Of a stretch of 64,000 bases of DNA, positions 25,201 to 33,924 are shown one piece after another (within the stretch, counting starts at the first letter, position 1; every line of letters starts with the position of its first letter). Both the position numbers and the translations under genes were made by a program. The notes below the pieces were generated by a model that worked only from the letters and a program-made list of their open reading frames with translations, was not told the DNA's origin and searched no databases. This stretch comes from Paenibacillus sp. E222 (GTDB lineage: Bacteria; Bacillota; Bacilli; Paenibacillales; Paenibacillaceae), in contig NZ_CP058552.1 in the NCBI RefSeq assembly GCF_013401555.1, positions 3,658,001 through 3,722,000 of the forward strand, given 5' to 3'.

Positions 25201-26855
25201 TATATCAACGTAGAATTGAATATAACCGAGAGAATAATGGATCGATAGTTTACTGGAGTTTTTGGGGGGACTTACAAAAAGAAATCCTTGAAGCATTGCC
25301 ATTGAATCAGCTTAGCGAAAAAGCCAAAGATCTGATTCATGTGTTACGGCGAAGATTTAAAAATGAAACTACTTTATATATGTATTCTAACGGACACAGT
25401 GGCTCTGTAAGTTCGCCTATTGCTGGGAAGAAGCTTAGTGATAAAAGATGGATTGCTATATTGACTAATCAAAAACTAAGAACAAAAGGTGGTTCGCGTT
25501 GGAATGAGGTTCCTGGAGGTTTTCTAGAAAGTTCAATAGAATCCTTTTCAAGTAACTTAAGGACTACCGTTTCTGAAGAACCAGAAAGAATGATAAAGTT
25601 ATTACTCTCATGTAGTGATACAATACCGGAAATTTACATTGATGCTCTATTCAATGGAGTAGCTCAGAGTAAAACATTTAATAATATTCCATTAGAACTA
25701 CTAGAATCGATGATTTTGAAATTTTCATTTGACTTCACTTCATATAGAGCAAATTCTGTATGTACAATGATTGAGAAAAGTGATGATGTAAGATGGTCAC
25801 AGGAGATACTGGATTCACTTAAGGATATTGCAATTAAACACAAAAATCCGGAAATTGGAAAGCCAAATGTGACCAATAATGAAGATAAAGAAATGCGTAG
25901 CTTTGATATGTTACAAAGCAATGCAATAAATTGTGTGAGAGGTGAAGCAGCTCAAGCCATAGCTAACTTACTATGGAAAAAAAGTGATCTTTTCAGTGAG
26001 TTTAAAGATACCATTGGAAAGTTAGTATCTGATGAAAACCCAGCAGTGAGGTATGCAAGCCTATTCGCTCTATGGCCCTCATACAACATTGATAGGGATT
26101 GGGCATCTGAAAAAATCCTTTATCTTTATGAACAAGATTATCGATTAGCTGGATTCCATGATACAAGAAATATGTTTTATTTGTTATATCCACGATATCG
26201 TCAAAGAATAATCAATATTATCAAGCAATGTTACAATTCTGAAGACGATCAACTAATTAGATCAGGGGCGCATTGTTTATCTGAAATGTTTATCATTAAA
26301 AATGATTTTGTTGATGAAATGGCAAACGTAGATAATATGAGTAAATTACAAGCTGAGGAAATTATTTATATGGTTATGTTGTATTTTGATAAAGAAGAGT
26401 ACAATGCATTAGCTAAAAATATTATTCTTAAATTTAAAACAAGCACTTTAGATTTAGAAATGCCGATCTCAAGATTATTTTATGATAATTTAATCGATTT
26501 GGAGAGAGATAAGGATTTTCTAATTGAACTAATGAGTTCAGATTTGAGTCGTAGAACGTTGCATGCATTTGTAAATTATCTCGAAGAAGAGGCAAAATCG
26601 GTAGTTGAATTCAAAGATATAATATTATCAATGAGTCGTCATTTAATTCAGAATGATACTAGAGGATATGAAGGTCTATGGGGTATCCATGATGATATCT
26701 CTAAATTAGTTATTGGACTATATGATGAAACTATTGAAGATACGAGAACAGAGATAAAATGTATAGCACAAGAATGTCTAGATATTTGGGATTTAATGTT
26801 TGAAAAGCAGATTGGACCTGTGAGAAGACTAAGCCATGAAATGATGCAAAGATAA
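22296..26855 (+). CDS. Avs-like STAND NTPase with N-terminal nuclease-like domain
   Basis: The 1519-aa protein starts at ATG 22296, seven bases after GGAGGTG. The N-terminus (1-130) looks like a PD-(D/E)xK nuclease of the Cap4/DUF4297 style: GNKFEIRWTV, E39, D49 in GVDIWV, and Q63-x-K65 in AQQCKGR. A STAND NTPase follows: Walker A GKAGRGKS at 288-295, Walker B VIILDQLD at 353-360, FVCRTYD, and a HETHS-like FAHQSILDCFLAEM around H559. Residues 600-1519 are helical and repeat-like, fitting target sensing. This architecture and size match Avs antiphage proteins, which bind phage proteins, oligomerise and cut DNA. The gene is a single-gene unit with AT-rich composition, between a toxin island and housekeeping genes, consistent with a mobile defence locus. 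The trigger is unknown. Confidence 0.85.
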   Translation: MPYELGGRSDKSGNKFEIRWTVNQILEVLDERLDYITLEALGDDEQGVDIWVGLKNGTREAQQCKGRNASKEYWDYGTANAKGIFTNWKFQLERNESNTVSLVSPLAFTLLEDLINRANNTSTSPQDFYQFQILTASKELRSFFDYFCKSMELIPQVDHDLIKCISLLKRISYRQTSDSDLKRTILSRINYLFLGDENEIYETLATWVIDGDILGKPITPSVIYQLINGRKMILKNLALDKRIIPRFEELNREYTSLFLPLNNKLIERKEFYESRKAISSGESLIIHGKAGRGKSGCTEDIINYCQENAITFIALKLDKRTPSVSAQKWGEDLGLPSSIVHCIHSVSKTESAVIILDQLDALRWTQAHSRDALLVCTQIIDQVERVNLERENKISVVFVCRTYDLENDNNIKSLFKTDNNKKTALHWNKIQINELPDDSVKVIVGNRYENLTRKLKEVLRVPSNLYIWKHLDNTSEYNECSTANHLVLEWWRQLEKRCFEFGLNEGSLNETKEQLIKHFDKLGRISIPINLLSVNRSSLEFLSSNGFLMLQGNKISFAHQSILDCFLAEMMLKQYYENENILNVIGDKEKQTPGRRYQVQMMLQNLVEFDSADFLVAGQKILASENIRYSVKFVFFEILNQLEHLDHNVQNYIIDNCENEMFASHIINNVVNFKPQYINLLRNKGILDRWFEDTEKKQTVINLFISKSPEYEVEDALFIEKHAFQSQEDDTNFMRCFLHDINMDIDEMFELRMKFYRRYPNMAENYLDFKAMLKKCEMRTIRVFAFLLENKLKRHAQTLYRYEEEFLLEDSEFLIQEGSEVINLLLPYVPTIENEISSFNDWSARYSHINGLERACIQIIKKANTAIILSNPETFWERYKGYMGKGNDLYNEIILDGMLKLPYSYSDSIIEFLCDDFDNNIFDNTSGNGDRLLLAKEVLARHSEHCSSPIFELLEKTVISYVSPLARRLYQRRIEYNRENNGSIVYWSFWGDLQKEILEALPLNQLSEKAKDLIHVLRRRFKNETTLYMYSNGHSGSVSSPIAGKKLSDKRWIAILTNQKLRTKGGSRWNEVPGGFLESSIESFSSNLRTTVSEEPERMIKLLLSCSDTIPEIYIDALFNGVAQSKTFNNIPLELLESMILKFSFDFTSYRANSVCTMIEKSDDVRWSQEILDSLKDIAIKHKNPEIGKPNVTNNEDKEMRSFDMLQSNAINCVRGEAAQAIANLLWKKSDLFSEFKDTIGKLVSDENPAVRYASLFALWPSYNIDRDWASEKILYLYEQDYRLAGFHDTRNMFYLLYPRYRQRIINIIKQCYNSEDDQLIRSGAHCLSEMFIIKNDFVDEMANVDNMSKLQAEEIIYMVMLYFDKEEYNALAKNIILKFKTSTLDLEMPISRLFYDNLIDLERDKDFLIELMSSDLSRRTLHAFVNYLEEEAKSVVEFKDIILSMSRHLIQNDTRGYEGLWGIHDDISKLVIGLYDETIEDTRTEIKCIAQECLDIWDLMFEKQIGPVRRLSHEMMQR

Positions 26856-26882
26856 AAAGAGAGTGAAAGTTTGAGCGAAATA

Positions 26883-26938
26883 AGACCTGACTGGACTGTT
26901 TCCTGTGAACGACTAGTCCAGTTACGTCTTTTTGCTTT
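26883..26938 (+). terminator. Terminator of the Avs-like gene
   Basis: AGACCTGACTGGACT pairs imperfectly with AGTCCAGTTACGTCT and is followed by TTTTT. The rest of the gap to 27278 holds no gene that I can see. Confidence 0.8.
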
Positions 26939-27277
26939 GCAAACGTCTTGATGAGCGTGGGATACGAGTCCATTATCATTTTCTTCGCCAAGTATGAATT
27001 TTTAGTTTACAAGGATAAGGTTTCCTTACAACCGTCCGATTCAATAGATTATCTTCTAGTCTGATTATAATCAGCCAGCTTAATCAAGAATAGCTTTTGG
27101 AATATTCAGTATCCCGTTCGCAGTGTCATAAACACGTTCACCACAGCAAGATAAGCGTAAAATTGGTGTTTGAGGTAAGGTTTAACTTTGGATCAATAAA
27201 AAACACTAGTGGATTTCCCGCTAAATTCCCATCTCAGCTCTTCCCTTGATATACAATCTTCATGAGGTGACCTTACC

Positions 27278-27559
27278 ATGAAAGATAACATGTCAAACCT
27301 GATCGAGGATTTGTTTCACGGAAACCTGCGGTTGGACGAGTCGATTCATCCTGAGCATGCCGAGTATCAGGAGATCAATCGCCGAATATCGGACCTGATG
27401 CAGAACTATAAGACACAGCATACGGAGAACGAATACGATGCATTGGAAGAATTGGTAGACTTAATCGGGCAATCGACGTCCATGTACGTGGAAGCAGCGT
27501 TTGAGCAAGGTTTCCGCACAGGCGGTAGGCTGATGATCGAGGTTTTGTGCAGAGCATGA
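27278..27559 (+). CDS. DUF6809 family protein
   Basis: The 93-aa protein starts at ATG 27278 with GAGGTGA upstream. It has the layout of the DUF6809 family: IEDLFHGNLRLDESIHPEHA near the start, then RISDLMQNYKTQ and a C-terminal SMYVEAAFEQGFRTGGRLMI. Members are small helical cytoplasmic proteins common in Paenibacillus and clostridia; their function is unknown. It stands alone. Confidence 0.85.
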   Translation: MKDNMSNLIEDLFHGNLRLDESIHPEHAEYQEINRRISDLMQNYKTQHTENEYDALEELVDLIGQSTSMYVEAAFEQGFRTGGRLMIEVLCRA

Positions 27560-27686
27560 GCGCAAACGATTAACCCAACCTATACGCGAGCAGGGCAGAT
27601 GTAACCTTTCAAAACCAGCCCTAAAATATTCGAAAACATAAGCAACCAGCATTAACTGTTGATTGCCCGGTCATTCAAAAAACCAC

Positions 27687-27737
27687 AAATCCCCTTATCC
27701 ATCACCAGCAATCAGGCTGGCATGGAAAGGGGATTTT
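27687..27737. terminator. Bidirectional terminator hairpin
   Basis: A long stem pairs AAATCCCCTT with AAGGGGATTT, plus a second GC-rich inner part (CCAGC with GCTGG). It lies between the convergent DUF6809 gene (+) and pectate lyase gene (-). Confidence 0.8.
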
Positions 27738-27782
27738 GTGCCTAATCCTGCACTTATTTACCTACATCTGTCTAACTATAAC

Positions 27783-29138
27783 CTACCTTGCCCCAATATT
27801 CGTACCCGCTGGCGTTCCAGACCCAATCAGATCACTACCACCCGCAAGCTTGAGGAAATTGCCCAGCACAGGCGTCCCATCCGCACTGCGTGTCACCGAA
27901 GGCACGAGGGACACAAAGTCGGCTGCGCTGGCGAGCAGGCCTTTGTCGTTGACACTCTTTTTGTTCTTCCACCAGACGTTGGTGCTGCTGACGTCGGTTC
28001 CGCTGGTTTTGTCGCTGGCGCCGCCTTCGAAGGACAGGTTGTTGGTGAAGATATGTGTGCCTACATCAAAGGCAAAGTTGCTTTGACCATTTTGCCAGGA
28101 CGTATTGTTTTTTATCTGAATGGAACCGGGATTGCTGTTATAGGTGAAGCCGTGCTTTTTATTTTGAAAAGCAATGCTGTTCTCGACAATATGATTCACT
28201 GCGATTTTCTCGCCGCCCAGTTTGAAGCCGTTACCGTCACTGTTGGAGGTGGATGTACCATCCGAAGTCTGCCCGTTGTGATGGGAGATGCTGTTGCGGA
28301 TCGTCACGACGCCGATGGCGCCAGTATCTGTTTTGCTATAGAGATCCCAGCCATCGTCTACATTATAGGCAGCGATACAACCATCGAACAGGTTGCCAGG
28401 ACCTACCGTCAATTTGGCAGCAAAACCGTCGGCATCCTCGCCGTCATCCGGGTCATAGTTATCATGGGAATAGGAGCGAATAATCTCGTTATAGGCAGGC
28501 CATTCGCTGTTTACCGCAGTCGAAGCATAACGGCCGAGCTGGATGCCAGTATCCCGGTTGTGATGAGCTTCGATCTGTTCCAGGCGATTGTAGCTGCCCC
28601 CGATAAAGATACCGTTGTCGCCCGCACCCTTCACTTCAAGTCCTTTGACGAGCCAGTAGTCTCCGAACATTTGCAGCCCGCGATTGGTGGAGGCGAAGGC
28701 TTGTGCCGAGAAATCAAAGACAGGCTTTTCCGATCCGTACGCCACCAGATTTTTGCGCTGTCCTGATGTACCACTGTTGCCTCGCTCAATCGTAACCGTT
28801 TCCGAGAAGCTGTAGGTGCCGCCGCGCAGATATATCGTTTTGCCCGGTGCGATCTGGGTCAGCGCGTTAGCCAGTGACGTAGGACTCGCAAGGGTTCCGG
28901 GATTGCTGGCCGAGCCGCCAGGAGCGACATATAGATCACCTGCGGCGAGTGCAGTGCTGGAGGCAGCCACGGAATCAGAGGAATTTTGCAGTCCGCTATC
29001 GATCAATTCCGCCGCACCAGCCGATCCACCGCCGAGTAATAATAGAGGGAACGCGGCACTTAGGCAGATGTGAGTCATTTTCGATTTCAGCGAACGTTGG
29101 GATGATGCATGAACAGAAGTAATAGGGAATAATTTCAT
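27783..29138 (-). CDS. Pectate lyase, polysaccharide lyase family 9
   Basis: The 451-aa secreted enzyme starts at ATG 29138, eight bases after GGAGG on the minus strand; an upstream open extension to 29219 lacks a signal and is not used. A signal peptide ends near SAGAA (about residue 42). The mature part has YVAPGGSASNPGTLASPTSL, then IYLRGGTYSFSETVTI, and parallel beta-helix turns rich in Asn (GDNGIFIGGSYNRLEQIEAH, DTGIQLGRYAS, DADGFAAKLTVGPGN, DGWDLYS). The DADGFAAK-x3-G-x-GN segment is the PL9 calcium and catalytic-lysine region. It cleaves polygalacturonate by beta-elimination outside the cell. A perfect cre site 64 bp upstream predicts carbon catabolite repression. Confidence 0.93.
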   Translation of the reverse strand: MKLFPITSVHASSQRSLKSKMTHICLSAAFPLLLLGGGSAGAAELIDSGLQNSSDSVAASSTALAAGDLYVAPGGSASNPGTLASPTSLANALTQIAPGKTIYLRGGTYSFSETVTIERGNSGTSGQRKNLVAYGSEKPVFDFSAQAFASTNRGLQMFGDYWLVKGLEVKGAGDNGIFIGGSYNRLEQIEAHHNRDTGIQLGRYASTAVNSEWPAYNEIIRSYSHDNYDPDDGEDADGFAAKLTVGPGNLFDGCIAAYNVDDGWDLYSKTDTGAIGVVTIRNSISHHNGQTSDGTSTSNSDGNGFKLGGEKIAVNHIVENSIAFQNKKHGFTYNSNPGSIQIKNNTSWQNGQSNFAFDVGTHIFTNNLSFEGGASDKTSGTDVSSTNVWWKNKKSVNDKGLLASAADFVSLVPSVTRSADGTPVLGNFLKLAGGSDLIGSGTPAGTNIGAR

Positions 29139-29201
29139 TAGGCCAACCTCCTTAGTAATTGGGAAATGAAGTCCTAGAGGACACAGGTTCATGGTAAATG
29201 C

Positions 29202-29215
29202 TGTAAACGTTATCA
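29202..29215. promoter_or_regulatory. cre site (CcpA operator) of the pectate lyase gene
   Basis: TGTAAACGTTATCA matches the consensus TGWAANCGNTNWCA at every position. It lies 64-77 bp upstream of the pectate lyase start, in or near the promoter, where CcpA-HPr(Ser-P) would block transcription when preferred sugars are present. Confidence 0.8.
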
Positions 29216-29488
29216 TCAATAATCATTTGATCAGATGGACTCAACCTGCTGACAAGCCTCGTATAACTGGTCGAAAATGGAAGTTCATGTGAGCAGCGCA
29301 TAATCCTGCGCTCAGTTCATGTCCCTCATTTAACAGGGGATCATCTGAAATGAACGTAGGAAGAGCCCCTTTTCCCGGCAAACGGCATGATCCATACCTC
29401 TAATCATCTGAAATCAACTTTAAAAATATTTAAAATAGAAGAGCCTCGCGTGATCAGCTCACAGGCTGCTCAGGTTGAAACGCCAAAT

Positions 29489-29532
29489 ACCCCCGATAGC
29501 AAGCTGCGCAAGCAGTCTTTGCTACCGAGGGT
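29489..29532 (-). terminator. Terminator of the catalase gene
   Basis: ACCCTCGGTAGCAAAG pairs with CTTGCTATCGGGGGT on the minus strand, with a second inner hairpin (CTGCTTGCGCAG). The T run is short. The rest of 29216-29608 has no gene. Confidence 0.65.
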
Positions 29533-29608
29533 TAATGAACGAGCCCATATGTTTCCTATATAACATGTCCCTTACTTTAAAATACGCCTTAACTAAACCA
29601 TCCAGTGC

Positions 29609-31201
29609 TTAATATGGATCTGCTTCATGACTTCGCTTGGCGGCCTGTTCCACTGTGGGCTCATGCTTGGGCTGAACCGTAGCACTGTCATCCGTTGAGA
29701 CGGAGGATAATCCTTCCGCTACCCGGCGCCCATAATCAGCATCCGCCTGTGTGAAATGGGAGATCATGCGCTCGCGGATATCCGGTTTGCATGTGGCTAA
29801 AGCATCTACCAGGTTGCTGATCAGCTCGTCTCGCTCCCAATCTTCAAACGAACGGTAGGTATCCCCGGCTTGTCCGAAATCATTCGTACGTTCGATCTTC
29901 TCACGCACTAGCCTGCCCTCCACCAACGGTTCATGTTCCGGGCCGCGTGGTGTAGCTTCTTTTAATCCACCAAGGGAGGATGGCTCGTAGTTCACATGCG
30001 GATTCTGACCCGGTGCACGATCCACCTGATATTGCATCTGCCCGCCGCTCTGATTGGTGGCTACCCGCTTTTTCGGTGCATTGACGGGCAGTTGCAGATA
30101 GTTGGCCCCCACTCGGTGACGCTGGGTATCCGAGTAGGAGAAGGTGCGGCCTTGCAGCAGTTTGTCATCTGAGAAATCCAGTCCATCCACCAGCACTCCT
30201 GTGCCAAACGCTGCTTGTTCCACTTCATTGAAGTAGTCTTCGGGATTGCGGTTTAGGGTCATTTTCCCAACGGGTAAAAACGGAAACTGCTCTGGCGGCC
30301 ACAGCTTGGTCGGGTCCAGCGGATCAAAATCCAATTCGGGATGCTCGCCATCCTCCATAACCTGAACGCACAACTCCCATTCCGGGTAGTCCCCTTGTTC
30401 AATGGCGTGATACAGGTCCAGTGTAGCATGGTTAAAGTTCTGCCCCTGAATATCGCTGGCGTCCTTCTGGAGCAGGTTGTGTATGCCTTGATTGAGCGGT
30501 TCCCAATGATATTTAATGAGCACGCCTGTGCCTTCCTGATTTACCCATTTGTATGTATTGACGCCTGACCCCTGCATTTGTCGATAGTTGGCCGGAATTC
30601 CCCAAGGGGAGAAGAGAAACGTAATCATATGGGTCGCTTCTGGACTAAGCGAAACAAAATCGAAGAACCGTTCCATATCCTGTGCATTGGTCAACGGGTC
30701 TGGCTTGAAGGCATGCACCATATCCGGGAATTTGAGCGGGTCACGAATGAAAAAGATTTTCAGATTGTTGCCCACCAGATCCCAGTTGCCGTCCTCGGTA
30801 TAGAATTTCACAGCAAATCCGCGCGGGTCCCGAAGCGTCTCTGGTGAATGTCCACCGTGAATAACCGTAGAGAAGCGAACAAATACGGGCGTTTCTTTGC
30901 CTTTTTCCTGAAACAGACGTGCGCGTGTATACTTCGATACCGGTTCATCCCCGGCCGTTCCATACGCCTGAAATACGCCATGAGCGCCAGCGCCGCGGGC
31001 ATGGACTACCCGTTCCGGAATACGTTCGCGGTCAAAATGGGTGATCTTTTCGAGAAAGTGATAATTCTCCAGTGTAGTCGGTCCCCGGCTGCCGACGGTT
31101 CGAACATTCTGATTGTCCGTGATGGGATGGCCTTGCCGATCCGTTAATGTCTCAGGTGCCTTGTCTGAGGAATACTCAGGTTGTGAAGACTGATGATTCA
31201 T
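29609..31201 (-). CDS. katA: Catalase (monofunctional heme catalase)
   Basis: The 530-aa enzyme splits hydrogen peroxide into water and oxygen. The catalytic distal His is H67 in [12 protein letters not shown], the distal Asn lies in the [15 protein letters not shown] block, and the proximal heme ligand is Y356 in [15 protein letters not shown], followed by NYLQLPVN. The length fits small-subunit (clade 3) catalases with a short C-terminal tail ([18 protein letters not shown]). The ribosome site AGGAAAGG precedes the ATG at 31201. No clear PerR operator is visible. It is monocistronic, divergent from the helicase gene at 31375. Confidence 0.96.
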   Translation of the reverse strand: MNHQSSQPEYSSDKAPETLTDRQGHPITDNQNVRTVGSRGPTTLENYHFLEKITHFDRERIPERVVHARGAGAHGVFQAYGTAGDEPVSKYTRARLFQEKGKETPVFVRFSTVIHGGHSPETLRDPRGFAVKFYTEDGNWDLVGNNLKIFFIRDPLKFPDMVHAFKPDPLTNAQDMERFFDFVSLSPEATHMITFLFSPWGIPANYRQMQGSGVNTYKWVNQEGTGVLIKYHWEPLNQGIHNLLQKDASDIQGQNFNHATLDLYHAIEQGDYPEWELCVQVMEDGEHPELDFDPLDPTKLWPPEQFPFLPVGKMTLNRNPEDYFNEVEQAAFGTGVLVDGLDFSDDKLLQGRTFSYSDTQRHRVGANYLQLPVNAPKKRVATNQSGGQMQYQVDRAPGQNPHVNYEPSSLGGLKEATPRGPEHEPLVEGRLVREKIERTNDFGQAGDTYRSFEDWERDELISNLVDALATCKPDIRERMISHFTQADADYGRRVAEGLSSVSTDDSATVQPKHEPTVEQAAKRSHEADPY

Positions 31202-31374
31202 GGAGCACCGCCTTTCCTTTTGATGGATTCGAATATATATTTTCCCTGCAAGTCGGTTCTATACATCGTTTTCATTAAAAAAAACTTGTCACCCGCCTCA
31301 TGGCGTGGGATAATTAACTTTTGCCCAGCGGCCTTTTTTGAACGGAAAATGAAATTTGGACCGCTTGTCTAAGA

Positions 31375-33357
31375 ATGGAGGCTGACCTAGGATTGTCTAC
31401 ACAACGTTATCCTTTTGCATATGATCCGGCAGAGCCCTTTGTATCCCGTCTAGGGGAATGGGTTGCCGATGTTTTTTACGATATTTTGCCAGAGTCCGGC
31501 TTCGAGGTACGGGATGAACAGATTTTTATGGCGTACCAGCTCGAACGGGCCTATGGAGATAAAAAGACCATTATGGCTGAGGCTGGTGTGGGAACAGGCA
31601 AGACGTTAGTTTATCTGCTCTACGCGGTCTGTTATGCACGTTATACGGGTAAACCGGCGGTGATTGCCTGTGCCGATGAATCTTTGATTGAACAGTTGGT
31701 GAAACCGGGCGGAGATATTGCGAAGCTGGCTGCACATCTGGACTTGGAAGTGGACGCACGTCTGGGCAAGTCACCTGACCAATACGTCTGTCTGAACAAA
31801 TTAAGTGCGATGAGATTTGCGGATGAGGATGCGCCTGTTATTGAAGAAGTGCATGAGAGCCTTCCGGATTTTGTGAATACGCCGGGTACGCTTCAGGCCT
31901 TCCATCCGTATGGTGACCGCAAACAGTATCCACATCTGAATGATCGCCAGTGGAACAAAATTAACTGGGACCCTTTTCAAGACTGCTTCGTTTGTCCCAA
32001 ACGTCAACGCTGCGGTCTGACGCTGTCTCGTGACCATTACCGCCGTTCCAAGGACATCATCATCTGTTCCCATGATTACTACATGGAGCATGTGTGGACC
32101 TATGAAGCGCGCAAACGCGAGGGACAATTGCCACTGCTGCCTGATCACAGCTCGGTTGTATTTGACGAAGGACATTTGCTGGAAGAAGCGGCCCTGAACG
32201 CACTGAGCTACAAACTGAAACACCGCATCTTCGAGGAACTGGTGACTCGTCTGCTTGAAGGCGAGATTCGTGAATCCCTCGCGGAGCGTGTGGATGAAGC
32301 GATTGAGAGCAGTGAACGATTGTTTGCGCTGCTGGATACGTATACGGTAGCCATTCCCGGATCGGAACGGAAAGAAGTGCGGGTAGAACCGCCGCTGCTG
32401 CGTGAGATTGAACGTCTGACCAGCGTCTTGGATGCGATTGGCGAAGAATTGGTATTTGAGAGCGGATTGTTCTCGCTGGATGGCTATCAGATGCGTGTCG
32501 TGGAAGAACATCTGGACATGATTCAGTCTGCCCTTGCGCTGTTCCGTAAGGAAGATGGGTATATCTGCTGGGCTGAAGAGAGCGAAGACGAGACAACCTT
32601 ATCGATCATGCCGCGTACCGTGAAGGAAATTCTGAACGAGCGTGTGTTCAATACAGGCATTCCAATTGTCTTCTCATCCGCAACGTTATCTGTGGACAGT
32701 TCATTCCGTTATGTGGCAGACAGTCTGGGGATTGATGATTTTGTATCGTTCTCGGTGGCTTCTCCATATGATTACGCGGACAAAATGCAGATGAAGATTA
32801 CCGATGAAACCGTACCTGGTCACCCGGAAAATGAAAATCGGTTGCGTGACGCCGTGACGCTGCTTCAGGAGAGTGGGGGTCGTGCCCTGATTCTGTTCCG
32901 TACGATGGAAGAGCTGCGTGCATTCAAGCAGGACATCGTTCATGTGCCTGAGGCTCAAGGGTTACGCTTTATGTATGAAGGAGATCGGGAGATTAGTGAC
33001 CTGATCGCGGCGTTCCAGCAGGATGAGGAAAGTGTGCTGTGCTCCGTCAATCTGTGGGAAGGACTGGATGTTCCAGGACCGTCATTATCCAATGTCATGA
33101 TCTGGTCGCTCCCGTATCCACCACAGGACCCTGTATTCAATGCAAAACGCACAGCGTCAGCTGCACCTTATGAAGAGATCGATCTTCCGTATATGCTCTT
33201 GCGTGTGAAGCAAGGTCTCGGACGTCTGATTCGGACAAGCACGGATTCCGGTTCTGCGGTCATTCTCGATGAATCGCTGCATACGAAAAAGGAAGCCAAA
33301 GACCGCATTGCGGCTCTGCTTCCCGAAGGTGTAGAATGGACAACCCTGACACACTAA
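31375..33357 (+). CDS. DinG/XPD-type ATP-dependent DNA helicase (YpvA-like)
   Basis: The 660-aa superfamily 2 helicase has Walker A GVGTGKT (71-77), the DEGH box at 264-267, and C-terminal motifs VFSSATLSVD, SVNLWEGLDVPG and VKQGLGRLIR. Four cysteines (C139, C204, C207, C213) fall where XPD/DinG proteins bind a 4Fe-4S cluster. It lacks the exonuclease domain of long Bacillus DinG, so it is of the YpvA type. Such enzymes unwind 5'-3' and act on D-loops, R-loops or stalled forks. TTG 31393, ten bases after GGAGG, may be the real start instead of ATG 31375. Confidence 0.92.
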   Translation: MEADLGLSTQRYPFAYDPAEPFVSRLGEWVADVFYDILPESGFEVRDEQIFMAYQLERAYGDKKTIMAEAGVGTGKTLVYLLYAVCYARYTGKPAVIACADESLIEQLVKPGGDIAKLAAHLDLEVDARLGKSPDQYVCLNKLSAMRFADEDAPVIEEVHESLPDFVNTPGTLQAFHPYGDRKQYPHLNDRQWNKINWDPFQDCFVCPKRQRCGLTLSRDHYRRSKDIIICSHDYYMEHVWTYEARKREGQLPLLPDHSSVVFDEGHLLEEAALNALSYKLKHRIFEELVTRLLEGEIRESLAERVDEAIESSERLFALLDTYTVAIPGSERKEVRVEPPLLREIERLTSVLDAIGEELVFESGLFSLDGYQMRVVEEHLDMIQSALALFRKEDGYICWAEESEDETTLSIMPRTVKEILNERVFNTGIPIVFSSATLSVDSSFRYVADSLGIDDFVSFSVASPYDYADKMQMKITDETVPGHPENENRLRDAVTLLQESGGRALILFRTMEELRAFKQDIVHVPEAQGLRFMYEGDREISDLIAAFQQDEESVLCSVNLWEGLDVPGPSLSNVMIWSLPYPPQDPVFNAKRTASAAPYEEIDLPYMLLRVKQGLGRLIRTSTDSGSAVILDESLHTKKEAKDRIAALLPEGVEWTTLTH

Positions 33358-33451
33358 TGACTGAATTCTAAATCATACAAAATCGTACTAAATCCTACAT
33401 GTACATTGGATTATACGTTCTAACCGGGCCGAAATGGCTCCCATCAGAAAA

Positions 33452-33508
33452 AAGCTCTTGTTCTCTGCGGATGCACCATCCGTATGTGAGCAAGAGCTTA
33501 TTTTTTAT
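33452..33508 (+). terminator. Terminator of the helicase gene
   Basis: AAGCTCTTG-TTCTC pairs with GAGCAAGAGCTT around a GCGGATGCACCATCCGT inner hairpin, followed by a T run. The stretch 33509-33635 shows no gene. Confidence 0.85.
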
Positions 33509-33635
33509 TGTGATGGTTCCTGCAATGTACTTCTATTCTCTTTTTTTGAGGAATTTACCCTCACTCCACATCGCTCCAACATTCTAACGAATCTACCGCA
33601 CTTTATTAGGGTGATAATGAAGAGATGTAAATTCT

Positions 33636-33726
33636 AACGAATCTCAGTAACGTTATTCCGACCGAAAATGGCTTTCAACCTGGAAATCGACCCGAATATG
33701 GAAAAATAACGTCGCTATGATTCGTT
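33636..33726. repeat. REP/MITE-like element with 22-bp inverted ends
   Basis: The left arm (33636-33657, starting AACGAATCTCAG) is an imperfect inverted repeat of the right arm (33705-33726, ending ATGATTCGTT). An extra copy of ATTCTAACGAATCT stands at 33581-33594. The ~91-bp palindromic unit has no coding content. The next 200 bp up to the cysK terminus hold only a weak hairpin (about 33838-33901, T run on the plus strand). Confidence 0.65.
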
Positions 33727-33924
33727 ACACGTCAGACCTGCGCAAATAGGAGTGAATAGCGTGTCTCAGGTTCATTAGAAGCAATGAGCGCTAAATGAAC
33801 ACTACATGAGTGAGTACTAAATGAATGCTCATAAGGGGAGGGCCTCTGTCAAGCTTATAACTTATGGGTTCATGACTTTTGGGACATGGAAGCCCCTTTT
33901 TGATGTGTACAGATTTATGCTGTG

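Noticed and set aside
27663..28766. 367-codon open frame on the plus strand
   Set aside because: It lies wholly antisense to the pectate lyase gene, which has a signal peptide, ribosome site and PL9 motifs; the frame is a by-product of its codon use.
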